Numbered from the stretch's first letter, positions 1 to 11,755 are shown. The stretch: 64,000 nucleotides of DNA from Austropuccinia psidii (GCA_023105745.1 JALGQZ010000002.1:76115285-76179284), one strand, 5' to 3'. Notes: generated by a model not told the origin, from the sequence alone. Made by a program: numbers and translations.

Positions 1-56
1 AAAAAGAGGCTTATTGGACTTTCACGCAACACTTAGTTCCAACTATTCATAGAATT

Positions 57-1891
57 TGTGAGCCTTAGAGGTAATTTCATATACCCAAAAGACCACAAAT
101 ATAAAAAACAACATATTAATATAAATAAAATAAATTTATTTATATTATTAAAATAAAAATAAAAATATAAATATAAAATTATATTAAAAATAAAAAATTA
201 ATTATAATTTAAAAATAAAAAATACATTAAATTTTGTAAATGTAAAATTACATTTATACTTGAAAAAATTAAGTAAAAATGAAACTTTAACAAAATTGTG
301 AGAAAATAAATAAATTTGGAAAAAAGTTAAATAAAATTTATTATAACTTTTTATCCAATAAATAAACATATAAAATTTATTTCACCATTGGATTCCTCAT
401 AAAAAATCAGGTGGGGTCACCTCTGAGTGAAATTTTTGTAACTCAACTCTAAAAAAGCTTAAATTAAGTTTTTAGTATTTTCAATACAAAAGTTGAAAAT
501 CCTCAAAACCTTAATTTAATTCACACCACATGTGGTGTTAACCATCAATTTTTGTGTTAAAATTGAGGTGTTGTGTTTAGTTTAGAAGTTATGAGGAATT
601 AAAGTATTTTCAATTGAATTCAATTGAAATGTCAAAATGTGCACGTGTATTACATAAGTGAACTTTGATTTACATATGAGGTGTCAATTATTACTGTATT
701 GTACTGTACAATTGAATTGAATTACATGTGTAAATTATAAGTATAATACATGATGAGGAATTAAAGGAAAAATAAATTGGAAAGATTAAATTTGGGGGGG
801 AAAAGGAACTCCAGCTCTAAGGGGGAGCTAGACCCCCAAAATCCTTGCTGACAGGCGTGGGATGTCAAAATTCACGCAAAAGTTCATCACTTTTGGCCTG
901 GAATTGAGTTACAGGGTCTGTGGACTCAATTGATGATGAGGTTTTGATACCAACTGGGGTAGTTTTAGCTGTTGCCAAGAAGGTAAAACTACCCTTAAGA
1001 TAAAACAATCATAATAAAAACAGTTTTAACTGGTTTCTACGCCTCTGACACACATTCTGACGTGTTTTGAAGGCTCTAGGCCTGGTATTGCTATAGTAAT
1101 GGCTGATTTAAGGGTCTAAAATGGCTAAAATTGGCTAAAAATGGCTTAAACCAGCCCTTTTTGGTCTAAACCAGGGTTCAATGATGCCATAATTGGCTTT
1201 TCTGTTGTCAGACTGTTTTTCACGACTGACAAGAGTAAATTTTACTTTTGGAGTAAGAGAATTGATGGCTATAAAAGAATGTCTTCTTTGCCCCACTTTT
1301 CTCTTCATGTTAGAATCTTTTCCTTTTATTAATTAGTTTAAAACTGTTAAACCAATCAATCAAAGATTCCAACCACCATTTATAAATCATTTTAATCCTT
1401 TTAACCACGTGAAAAAATCATTATAATCATTGTTTGTAACTCTTATAATCATTTTTACCCCTGAACCACCCCAAAAGTGAATTAAAGCATCTTTCATCAC
1501 TGTTAACTTTGTCACTTTGTTTCCAAATTCACTCTGGTCACTTTTGGGTGTGTTTACTCTTTAATATTATTTTTAAAGACTTTGTTCTTTAATTAATTGC
1601 TTGCAGTTCTTTGCTCAATTAATTCCAATTGAAATTGCTCTTGAAGAAATTTCTTTTGTAGCCTTAAAATATCTCTTGTAGAGTATTTTTTGGATAAATC
1701 TTTATTGTTGGTAAAACAATAAATTTTTATATTATTGTTTTATACTAATAAATTTATAAACAATGAAATTGGCGTGTTTTCTCTTAAAAATAATATTTCA
1801 TACTATTTTTAACTGAATTTTACCTTATACAAATTTTGAGGACAGGAAAAGTACTTGATTTTTAATCAAAGTTTCATATCCACACCTTACA
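57..1891 (+). mobile_element. Solo LTR (family LTR-3) inserted in Unit A
   Basis: The 1835-bp insertion begins TGTGAGCC and ends CCTTACA, the TG...CA ends of an LTR. It is flanked by the 5-bp duplication GAATT (52-56 and 1892-1896). Unit B lacks it: its GAATT at 39757-39761 is single and the flanks join. A TATA box (TATAAAAG, 1270-1277) fits an LTR promoter. No gag or pol accompanies it, so it is probably the product of recombination between two LTRs. A second, interrupted copy of the family starts at 25719. Confidence 0.93.
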
Positions 1892-2001
1892 GAATTTCTC
1901 TATTCTAAATTTGCAAAGATTTCATATCATATCACTCTATTTTATCATAATACTGAGGTGTTTTATATAGTTAAAAATATTACTGTACTTTTTCGGCCCT
2001 T

Positions 2002-4002
2002 ATGTCATCTTTCAAGTCACATAAATCCCGTTCAGGTTCTGTTCATGACTCAAATAGTGAATCTAGCATAGAATATGTTCAAACACAGTCACCATTGAGT
2101 CCCAACATTTCTCTCACAACCCCTATTGCATCCTCAATGAATGTATCAGGTCTTAACATTGATGTGGGCAATCGAAAGGCTCCAACTTCAAGCACTTGGT
2201 CGATCCCAAATATTTCCGTCACTCCAATTCCCCCGAATCCCACTAATACACAAACGCATGTGTCTCAGGGGCCAGAAGGCACACCTCAAATTTCATCACA
2301 CGCTAATCCCCAATCAAAATTTCCACGTGAGTTCCTCCTTAATCCCGGTTGGAATCCAGTCGCATCCCAGGATCCCTTTGGCCAAAGTAAACAGCCAACC
2401 CTCAATATTCCATCAGGATCTCAGGTTCATGTGGGTGATGAAAGGCGCGTGGATGGGGGGCCACGAAAAAGACCATTGGAGAATGTAACTTGGAGTGGTC
2501 TGTCAGAGGGAAATCCAGGATTGACGCTTCATCAAAGTAAGTCATTTTAATTTTGGAGTATAACCTTTTTCACAATTTGATATGTTTGTTTCATGGGTTA
2601 GATATGGCACCTAAAGGCAAGTCAGTCCGATCTCAGGAGCCAATTGAAGATTGTGAGTATGACCAGTCTTCATTAATTTTTTGATGTGTTAACTGATGAT
2701 GTGCATGGCAGGTGATGAACTTTATGCATCTTCACCTCTGGTCCATAAAGAGAAAGTCACCGGACGTCATCATCCATATGCCTCCAAACCAAGAACAGCT
2801 CATGCCAGTTCATCAAGAGAAAAAATGGTGGATGATGAGGATGAGAACATGTCTCCGAGTCAAATGGAAACAAATGATGAACCAAGGAGTGACAATTTCA
2901 CGGCGCATGAGCATGGCACTCAGTCAAATAATGAGTTCACCCATCCTCAAATGCCCCTTGCCCAGAGTATGCTTGAACAATCCAAGGTCAGACAGCAAAG
3001 GAACCAGGCGCGTAAAGCTCACAATGTGGCGAAACGTGCAAGCCAGAAGGAGCAACAAAAATGGCTGAAAGCAGAACTTCCAGAGAATGTCCATGGAATG
3101 CGATCAGCAGTACATGCACATTGCCTGTTCCTACTCAAAGTTAGGGATAAGGATTTTTCCTCACTACCAGCACCACCAAGCACAGAAGAGCGTGAAATTG
3201 CAATTCAAGTGGCTGGTCATCTCGGATATGTCCCCAAGGATGTTTTCAATGAGCCATCAACACAGGTTCAGTCTCAGGGTTTCCAAAGCTACTGCGAAAA
3301 TGAGCTCCACAAGCTAGGACTAAAGCAATTCACTTGGGACTGGGAGAGCACATGGCAACATCTGTTCAATGAGCTGATGTCTATGGTGTTTTACCGTACA
3401 TTCCGTCTTGCACTTGTCAGCACCGAGTATCATCATTACTGTTGGAACAAGGATAATAATAGCTGTGGGATTGTGGCGCCTTTAATGGAGCAATATTTCA
3501 CCTATTTGAAAAGAGAATAGAAGGCTATTCAAAAGGCTGCGGAGTATTTGTTAAAAATAAGGAGAATCAAAAGCTCGCAAAGATTCGTCAAAGGGTTAGT
3601 TAATGTATCTCTTCTTCATTGTGAGAAAAGACTGATGATGATCTAGTTGATTATGTGCAGACCTGTGAGTGCCGTTGTGAATGGTGTGATACGGCTAAAT
3701 TTCCCATTCTAGCATCACAATCCAATCACCCTTGAGTATGCTCAGATATGGAGGAGGTACTGGAAAATGGCCGTCAAGTTTACTGCAAAGTGGGATTATG
3801 CTGGCGCTCCCAGCTATTTAAGGAATTGGTCTTATTGATAGATTGCTAGAATTACAATCAACAGATGATGGTGATATTCCGGAAGGCTTATAATTTCAGG
3901 TATTTGATCAATATTGGCTCAAAAGCTGTAGTAAGATGCAGACTAGCGCCCTCAAAATACTTGACATGCCAGTTATTAGGCCAAATGGTGATGCTCTGTA
4001 AT
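2002..4002 (+). pseudogene. Gene 1 (Unit A copy): transposon-borne gene of unknown function
   Basis: Exons by GT-AG sites and comparison with Unit B: 2002-2536, 2602-2652, 2712-3594 and from 3661. The ATG at 2002 opens a Ser/Pro-rich N-terminus. A basic, Gln-rich stretch (around 2980-3070, possibly helical or nuclear) is followed by a conserved domain with Trp/Tyr-rich motifs such as TWDWES and YHHYCWNKD, and then a segment with the motif EWCDTAKFPIL. I do not recognise the family. Relative to Unit B, a Trp codon is TAG at 3518-3520, one base is missing near 3549, and exon 4 has further stops and a deletion of about 60 bp, so this copy is dead. It converges on the SNF2 gene. Between about 4003 and 4342 I see only decayed sequence. 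Confidence 0.72.
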
Positions 4003-4342
4003 ACCTTAGTAATATAAATGTATAGCACCATTACAAATTAACATTTTGTGATTTCTTTGTGCAGGTGTAATACAATCTTATTATTATTTCTTAAAGATTC
4101 AACAACTTGCTAAATATGTCAGAATATAGACAATCTGAGTTGGACTGTATCACTGTCTCCCTTAGAAATAATACTCTATTGCTCATTTTGATTGAGGAGA
4201 TATTGAAGGAGTTCGATCCAGCTCATGGTGTTCATAATTGTGGACCTGTGCCTGGGTGCGCAGGTGTGATCAACTTGGTCAAACGCAAATTATATAATAT
4301 CAGTAAGGCTCACGCAGTTAATGATTTTTTCTTTTCTTGGAC
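4003..4342. other. Gap between convergent gene 1 and SNF2 gene, no supported gene
   Basis: A plus-strand reading frame runs through here (about 4107-4457) and partly survives in Unit B (to 42180). Almost all differences between the copies change the residue, and the frame overlaps the SNF2 3' coding end, so it does not look selected. It may be a decayed last exon of gene 1, since AG acceptors lie near 4064 and 41987, or shared 3' UTR. Confidence 0.4.
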
Positions 4343-6728
4343 CTATTGGTGTTTGGAAAATGGCATTTCCATAAGGAAGGATTTCAGAATAGCAATACAA
4401 TCAGGGTCAAAGATGAGCTTGAAAGGCACCTTCCGCATGTTGACCTCAACTGAATGAGGAGTTATATAGTGGATGACCTTTACAGGTTGTTGTTGGCCAA
4501 TACGATGGAGTCAATCAACAGCCTGAGCCTCAATGGCTGGGTTCCAATTGGGCTCCTGGAAATGTGGATGTCAGGGGCCGCAAATCAGGGCAGAATTTTG
4601 GGGGTCCCCTCACCATTAAATAGACCGTATTAGCACAAGTTATATTGAGGCCAGTTCCAGCTGCGGCAATGGATGCAATCAGTACTTCACATTCAGGATT
4701 ATTGCAGAAATTCTCCAGTGCCTTCTCCTGTGCTCGTGCTGTAATTGTTCCATCAATTCGTGCTGAAAGGATAGAGTGATGGGCAAGTGCAATACCAATT
4801 CTACAATATGAAAAAGTCAGATGGATTCAATTGGTAATGGATGCATATTAGAATTAACGCACAAATCTAGAAATTGGGTCCATTGGGTATAAACCACCGA
4901 TTTGGTTGGACCACACCTTGTTTGTTTGTTCTTCATTAAGCTTTGTAGGAGGTGTGCAATTTTACTACTCATCATGCATGTTTCCACATCCACAATAGTT
5001 CATGTGATTGTTGGCGAGTTATCCTGAGTGCTCCTGCCCTTGGGGTCTTCCAAATCCACCTCCGCAATTGTGTTAAGCATGATGTGATGGTTACAACATA
5101 TTTGCAGCTTATTAATATTTCTGAAAAATTCTCCTGGTCCTTTGCTTTTGGATGACAGGAGTTCTTCATATAATATGGTATATTCTTGCTGCATGGTTGG
5201 GTTGAGTGGGAGCAGCTCATAATGATGGCTAATAGTGGGGAGGGATTCGAGATGTGTGGTTTTGGTGTGGCGCAAACTTAAATGCCGCAATGCCAAATGC
5301 AAGATATCATTGCAACCTTTGGAAAGACTACTCAGGATGAATGGTGACCAGTTATCTTGATCGGCACTCTGGGTTTGAGTGATGAATGATATTATGCCCA
5401 AAAGGTCATAAATGGTGTTGTGAATACGTGTGCCTGTTAAACATATTCGACGGGATGAAAGGAGCCTATTAATGGCACGGTGAGTGGCAGTGTATTGAGA
5501 GCGAATATAGCTATAAGATGGGGCAAGGGTTATTGGATATAAAAGGTAATTTGAATCATTTAAGATCAGACACTCACTGTGCTTCATCCAAAATTATACG
5601 ATGCCAATTGATTTGAAAAATGAATGATGTAGAGGTATTGGTTTGCTTAAATTCTTGGGTGATAGTATTGTAAGAAGTGATGATGATATCATATTTTAAG
5701 ATGTCGTCTCTGGATAATGAGTGACGAGTGGGACCATGGTAGATTTTGGAATGCAGCGCTCTAGCCTGAGCATGCTTGGATATTTCTGATTGCCAGTTGG
5801 TAATTAAGCGAGGGGGGCAGATGATCATGGTGGGCGTGGAGCGATGGGGGTTTGCAATCATCCGCTCCTTGGAGGTACCAATTAGAGCAATGGCCTGAAT
5901 GGTTTTACCTAATCCCATATCATCCGTGAGCAGTCCTCCAAGAGGGGTATTGGTCAAAAGGGATTCAAATGAGCTAATGACCTTGTTTGTAATGATGTGC
6001 CTGGCATTGAAAGTGGATCCTGGGGGTGAGGTGGCCCAAAGGTTACGGGCTGATTGGCCATTGGGGATTTCTCGATCCCAGATAAAAGCTAGTCCGGTCT
6101 TTTGATGAGGGAGGAGGGGGGTTTGAATAATGGCATGGGGCAGGGTCATCATGGGGAGGTCTGATTCACTGGGTAATTGTATCAGTTTTTGCTTGGAAAT
6201 CAATGATGAAACTGGCGTCGAGCTTGAAGCAGGAAATGTCGGAGTGAAGAGTTGACATTGACTATGAGTATTACAGTCATATCCTTTGGGCATTTTAAGC
6301 TTGAAATCTTGTGTTCTAAAGCTTTCCATTATGAATAAAATGTTTGGATACCTTGTGAAGAACATCAATGCTAAATTGGGTTTCTAAGATGAGGAGGGAT
6401 CATTTGCATCAGTCATAAATACTCCCTCAACGAATAATATTTGAGAAGGATTGGATTGGCCATTTTCAATCCATGCCCCACCAGGACCACAGTGCATGAA
6501 CGTTTTTGGTGCCCCAAGGAATGGTATCAACGTTTTGGAAAGGGTTCCAGGTAGAGAGCCAATAGCATGCTGGTGATTGGGGAGATAAACAAATATGTTG
6601 TGTTGATTGTGCCATATGATAATCCAAGAATCTAAGTGGGAATTCTCAGGATTTAAGGCTATATCACTATTTATTTGAATACAAATATTAATCATCCCAA
6701 TGCAAAGTGGTTGTGAAGGGGTTGACAT
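4343..6728 (-). pseudogene. SNF2-family DNA-dependent ATPase, Rad5/Rad16-like (Unit A copy)
   Basis: Four exons follow from splice sites and helicase motifs: 6728-5578, 5510-4863, 4800-4614, 4555-4343. Visible are the Rad5/16-type entry motif LPHQKTGLAF, Walker A motif DDMGLGKT (near 5905-5930), the ITSYNT motif, a DEAH box made only when the exon 1/2 intron is removed, LTGTRIHN (motif III), AAAGTGLNIT (motif V) and the HRIGQ motif VI in exon 4. SNF2 proteins use ATP to move along DNA and remodel nucleosomes or displace proteins. No RING finger or HIRAN domain is visible, unlike Rad5. Two stops look like C-to-T changes: CAG to TAG at about 6383-6385 and CGA to TGA at 4511-4513 inside motif VI. 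The 5' end faces gene 3 across about 2.7 kb. Confidence 0.85.
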
Positions 6729-7093
6729 GATGGCTATTTTAGATTATTTGGGGACAGTTGGAAATTATATGATCGGGAGGGGTTAGCTAAACAGAATGAA
6801 GACAAATAGGCGCAGGTGGGGAACTTATATGAGAGGCAGCAATGGGGTCAAGGGGGGATGGCCTGTGGTTATGTGCATGGTCTTGATGGGGGTGGGCCTC
6901 TTGGGCTCATAATTTTCATATCCGATTTGGGGCATATATCAAGGCAAGGTGGCCAAAATGTGGGTGCACCGATATGACTGCTGGATCTGCAGCAAGGTAC
7001 AAAACCTTTGGTGGAACAAGGTTGACATTAGCATATCCGAAATTGGGTGGGTTGTAGCAACTTATTGTGAAGGGCATATTAGAGGCATGCAGT

Positions 7094-7121
7094 CATGTTC
7101 GCTGGTGTGACAGCGAACATG
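7094..7121. promoter_or_regulatory. Element palindrome P1
   Basis: Perfect 11-bp arms CATGTTCGCTG / CAGCGAACATG around a 6-base centre. The Unit B counterpart (45012-45039) has lost part of the symmetry. The inner half-sites read CGC-N10-GCG, the same geometry as the other palindromes. Confidence 0.6.
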
Positions 7122-7230
7122 GATGCATATCTTTCCCATGTTAATTGTTGCACTGGGAGCTACTGGGCAATGTTGGCCGTTTCAAAGAGCAATCTCACTG
7201 TGGGGATGTTTGTGTGTGGGCGGGTGAGAT

Positions 7231-7256
7231 ATTTTCGGTGGCATGCCACCAAACAT
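7231..7256. promoter_or_regulatory. Element palindrome P2
   Basis: The core GGTGGCATGCCACC is a perfect 14-bp palindrome. The Unit B version (45153-45178) is symmetrical over nearly all of its 26 bp. Half-site geometry is CGG-N10-CCA. Confidence 0.65.
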
Positions 7257-8195
7257 GACTTTGGTTTTACCTGAAGTGTTTTGCTGACTGATGCCCCCTG
7301 GGCTTCCAGGGGGGAATGTGTGGGATGATCAAAGGAGGCTCCAGCCGTGAGCCGTAATCCACATATACATTCACCCCTATTGCGTTTGAGGCGAGTACTA
7401 ATCCCCCGAGATTGGCATCCGGGTCTTTGCCTCACGCGCGTACAAAACTCCGGCGAAAGAGGCCACCCACCCAAGGGAATTTTTGGCTGCAAGCTAGGTG
7501 CCACAACTTGCGCGGGGCGTGTGGGAACGTGAAGAACATGACCCGCGGTGGGAGGTACCCACGCAAACATAGGCTGGGATTATTCTAATGCGGATGAGGC
7601 TGAAGCAAATCCACACTGATTGGCCTCAGGTTTCCACGCGCGAGCAGGTGAGCGTCTGCAGTCAAGCTGATCACCCGATCAAGAAACTAGCCGGTCGGAA
7701 CACTGGCAGTAAAATGTCTTCCAGGCGTGTGAAAGTTGCCTGTGTATGACCCGTTGGGGGGTGCGTATGAAAGCATGTGGCTGCCCGACAATGAGCACGC
7801 GCAATGAACAAGCAGGGCCAGTCATTGTTTGCCCCAACAATGGCACCGGATGGAATCCACTGTTTGTGTATGACCCAAATAAACAGTCATCCCACCATGA
7901 CCCACTTACATTAACTTGGATTACATGCGCATCTGTGCCATAGTTAGGCAGAGCTGTCGAACAAGGTGCATCAAAGGGATGCAGGTGAGAGATATGACTC
8001 GATGGCTTGACGTGATTGCATGTTACATTGTTGAACAGCTTTTGCTCTGCCCCGCAGCATACATCTACAAAGGTGTACTGCGTACTACAGTGTTGGCTGT
8101 ACAGATTAGGAAGGTGTAATACTACTTGAGCCTGCATGCATATAGCGAATGTGCATGCACCTTCCGATCGTTTGCATATACGTAGCTCATGTGCC

Positions 8196-8955
8196 ACATG
8201 CTCAGCATTGCGATTCACCTGATTTGCACATGCAAGCTGAGCATGTCATGGTCAAATGCACCGTGTGGAAGTGCTCAGTAAAGCCATGGAATGAACTTTT
8301 TTTGCAATAGTTCATTGGAAGGCTCAGTTTGGAGCACTTCACCAAAGCGTGTGAAATGCTGCACCTGGCTGAAATGTCACCCGATGCTGTGCCAAATTCT
8401 CAGATTGTGTGCATACAAAAGCGACTGAGCAATGGCTCAGCATGGTGCATTTCATATTGTTATATCAATAGTTCAATTACTGTGCAATTCAAATGTTCAG
8501 CCACTGAGCATTTCAATTATGACCCGAAAGCAAATCTGAGCAATGGGTCAAGGAAAGCTCATGCTGTATTCACTTGTCTTACAGCCCCCCCCCCTTTGTT
8601 CAAAGACTATCATCAGGCCATACGGCCGGTGATCTTGCCGCGGTCACTCGTGACCAAATGCACCGGGTGCATTTCTCCATGGATCACTTGTGCATTGCAC
8701 CCACAATGCACATTCAACAAGGGCCTCACAACCACCCTCCTGGGTGATCGGGTGCCTATTTAAGGAAACAAAGGGGATTTGACTCAGCTTGACAATTCAA
8801 TCAATTGCAATACTCAGCCAGACCCCCATTGTTTTTCTGCCTCACGCAAGCATTTCACTTCTCAGTTGCAGCATTCGCTGAGACTCAGCTTCAATTTCTC
8901 CCACACACCTTGAAGCTGAGCCTTTTGCGGGTGCTGCAACTGCTGAGATCGTCTC
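8196..8955. promoter_or_regulatory. Cluster of CTCAG/CTGAG motifs upstream of gene 3
   Basis: By eye at least fifteen CTCAG or CTGAG pentamers, many extended to GCTCAGC or GCTGAGC, lie in about 760 bp directly upstream of the gene 3 TATA box; one or two would be expected by chance. They are kept in Unit B (46131-47256) and in diverged Unit D (24960-25715). They may be binding sites for an activator or repressor of gene 3. Confidence 0.6.
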
Positions 8956-8968
8956 AGCTTTACCATGG

Positions 8969-8976
8969 TATAAAAG
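8969..8976 (+). promoter_or_regulatory. TATA box of gene 3
   Basis: TATAAAAG within the symmetrical context GGTATAAAAGACC. It is identical in Unit B (47263-47270) and, inverted, in Unit D (24946-24953), although surrounding sequence has drifted. A branch-point-like CTAAC (9373-9377) and a TTTTTAG acceptor just before the coding start suggest an intron in the 5' UTR. Confidence 0.65.
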
Positions 8977-9398
8977 ACCATCTTCACACGACACGCCCTT
9001 CACTTTCTTTCTCACCCGCTCCACTTTGTTCAACCTCACCCGCGTTTGTCCTTCTTGTGCGTATTCCCCTTGGTCTTCCTGCCTTTCTACTTTTGTCTTT
9101 CGCACTCCACTAAACCCACTCCCCTGACTTTTGCCTATTTGTTTCTTCTGCTGATCCTTTCAGAACCTCCCTTCTATCCACCTTGTGCGTTACCTCTTTT
9201 TTTAACTTTTGTCAACATTATGTACCGATATTAATACTTATTTTTCTTCACGACTCTTTTCCAGACTTTTCAAAACTTCGGACTAGAGCGTTCTTATTTT
9301 TTTTCGGTTTTAAATTTATAATTCATCGTACGCCTTCATTTTTTCTCTTGATTTTTTACTTTGTATGCAGTTACTAACCTCAATTGTTTTGTTTTTAG

Positions 9399-10728
9399 AG
9401 TTCGTGCACTTTATGCACCAAGCGGGGTATCCCCTGCATTCGTTCCTCGCCGACAAACGATGCTTGTGATGCTTGCCGACAAGCACACAAGAAATGTTTG
9501 TTTGTTGTCTGCCCCTTCCGACCACAAGGCCAGAGGATTTCCCACCCAAGACGCCCTTGCGAGGACTCCTTTGTGGTCGAAAATGATGAAACCATTTCCG
9601 AGCGTGAATGGACGCCGGGCCCCCAAACACGCCAACGCGAACGATTCCGGACTATTAGCCCTGTCCCCTCCAGTATCAATTTGTCCACTCCCCCTCCTAG
9701 GCCACCATCCGATGGTCACTTCACTCCTCGACCGGAGCGAAGTGATTATCCGGCTGATGAAGGATGGCGATGGCGAGAGGACATTCGAGCTTGGGCTGAT
9801 CGTCACCATGTCTTGTCACCGATGGGATTCAAACCCCAAAGTAAGTTTTCTTTCTCCTCCTTATCTCATTTCTCTTCACGCAATAATACTGACTTTTTTC
9901 CATTACTCATAGAACAAAACCCCCCGAATCCCCCCGACATGACTCTCCCGTTCCTAGTTTGCCTCACGAGCAAACCCCCCGGCAACCCACTCCAGGCCGG
10001 AGTGGCACCCGATGGTCTGTGGAATTATTCCGCGGTAAGCAGCCAAAGTTTCATTTCATTTTCACTTTCACTTTTGAGTCGAGTGAACTGACTCTTACTC
10101 CTTTTTTAGAACCCTCCCGAACCAAAGAGCCACCTATTCCTGGCCCAAGTCCATCGTCCCAACCACCTGAGGACAATACGACTCGTGAGCCAGAACCTGA
10201 GGTGGCTCCTACGCAATCCACGGAGGAACCTTATGGTAAGCCACCCCTTCTTTCTCTTCGATCCATATCCACTTTTCCTCATTTTTTCTTCGACCGTCTC
10301 CAGATCGTCCCGCCACTCCTCGCTCAATCATCATTATTGACGATACGCCTGTCGGATCCCCCCATCCCCCTTCTTCTTCACCAACACCACCATCTTCCCA
10401 GGATCTCCCTCCCATTGCCCCCGAGAACCCAACCTCCTCCTCCCCCCCGGTGCCAAGCTCCTCTCATTCCCACGATGACGCTTGCCAGGAATTCACCGAC
10501 CTGCGACCAACCCTAATGATTCCTCGAGCCATTGTCCACGAATTGATCAACCGAATCTTGTTGGAGCATCGCCGCTTGCTCCACATGATTCCTTTCGTGG
10601 ATGCAACTCATCGAAATGAGATGCACTGGGAATTCCGGGAGGAACTAAACTCCCTCCTTGCCCAGGCACTGGAGGCTTATCCAAAGGAGGACATCACTGG
10701 GATAGTCTCGAAATTCTTAGAAAAATAA
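9399..10728 (+). pseudogene. Gene 3: Zn2Cys6 (Gal4-type) DNA-binding protein, Unit A copy
   Basis: Exons 9399-9840, 9913-10034, 10110-10235 and 10304-10728 have clean GT-AG borders. The first 31 residues hold C-x2-C-x6-C-x9-C-x2-C-x6-C, exactly the fungal binuclear zinc cluster that binds CGG triplets. A long disordered Pro/Ser/Glu-rich region follows, with a run of four Ile then Asp-Asp near 10326-10343 that resembles a SUMO-interacting motif. The C-terminal part (from about 10490) is a conserved, probably helical domain I do not recognise. The start codon is broken: AGT at 9399 where Unit B has ATG. Exons 1 and 2 join out of frame in both A and B but in frame in D, suggesting a shared 1-bp loss in a C-rich run. 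Role inferred: regulator of the element's own genes. Confidence 0.72.
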
Positions 10729-11125
10729 AAATTTAAAAAAAATGTCATGATTTCCTCTTTTTATTATTCGTAATACTTTCTTTTAAATAAATTATTTGTC
10801 TTCAATTATTGTTATGTTCAATTTCTATTACATTCTTTGCTTATGTGAAATTATATTTTCCTCAATGGTTCAAATATCCTATTGCGTGAGAAAAATTTTT
10901 ATAAGTGCCCTACCAAACGTTTGAGTGACCCTCTTTTGCCAAAAATGCGCCAATAGTTGCCATTAGTGTCTCCTATATTTTCTTCTTCCATGGCTTAGAG
11001 CCATATCAATTCTTAACTGTAAAAAAGCAGGAGGTTCCCGCATGTGAGCAATCCAATCCAGATTCATGAAACATTGCCTTTACTATGGTCACACGCTACG
11101 AATCTTAGTCATGTATTGAATTGTT

Positions 11126-11705
11126 TAAATTTTTGGGAACCTTCACAAGCGTAAGGATTGGCCTGTGACTTGTCTGGAGGCTGCACAGGCGTAAGGATTG
11201 GCGTGTGAATTGTTGGGAGCCTGCACAGGCATAAGGATTGGCGTGTGAATTGTCGGGAGCCTGCACAGGCGTAAGAATTTCTCAGCATTGTTGGCAACCT
11301 TCCCAAGCGTAACAATTGGCGTGTGAATTGTCGGAAGCCTGTACAGGCGTAAGGAATTTTTAGCATTTTTGGGACCCTTCACAAGCATGAGGATTGGCGT
11401 GTGAATTGTTGGGAACCTGCACAGGCGTAAGAATTGGCGTGTGAATTCTTGGGATCCTGTACAGGCCAAGAAATTTTCAGCATTGTGGGGAACCTTCACA
11501 AGCGTAAGGATTGGCGTGTGAATCGCCAGAAGCCTGTACAGGCGTAAGGAATTTTTAGCATTTTTGGGAACCTTCACAAGCGTCAGGATTGGCGTGTAAA
11601 TTTTCGGGAGCCTGCACAGGCGTAAGGATTGGCGTGTGTAGCGTTGGCAGCCCGCATAGGCATCGGGAACTTTTAGCATTGTCGGAACCTGCACAAGGAT
11701 AAGGA
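11126..11705. repeat. Internal GCGTAAGGAT tandem array (Unit A)
   Basis: Irregular units of roughly 35-75 bp contain GCGTAAGGATTGGCGTGTGAA and GCCTGCACAGGC-type blocks; about fifteen copies. It lies between the 3' ends of convergent gene 3 and the Tet-like gene. Equivalent arrays are at 49440-49995 (B) and, inverted and diverged, 22790-23160 (D). The core is shared with the array near the right end. The open frames across it are by-products of repetition. Confidence 0.85.
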
Positions 11706-11755
11706 TTCGCATGTGAAGCATTGGCATCCTGGACAACAGCAACAAACCAGGACAG

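Larger units (their letters stand above)
6729..8190. other. Intergenic region between SNF2 and gene 3, no gene seen
   Basis: No reading frame here is conserved between Units A and B in a protein-like way. It holds two palindromes of the element-wide family (7094-7121, 7231-7256). Part of it (about 7680-8045) recurs inverted and diverged in Unit D at 22308-22600. It should contain the SNF2 promoter, but I see no clear TATA box. Confidence 0.5.

Noticed and set aside
4107..4457. Plus-strand frame of 116 codons between gene 1 and SNF2
   Set aside because: Overlaps the SNF2 C-terminal exon; differences between copies are nearly all replacements, and B has a stop.
8329..8763. Plus-strand frame of 144 codons in the gene 3 promoter region
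   Set aside because: Frame is not preserved in B or D, and the region behaves as a promoter rich in CTCAG motifs.
9411..9809. Minus-strand frames opposite gene 3 exon 1
   Set aside because: Shadow frames; the zinc cluster and splice sites support the plus strand.
11126..11705. CRISPR-like appearance of the regular repeats
   Set aside because: Eukaryotic setting, repeat blocks run into one another, no unique spacers.
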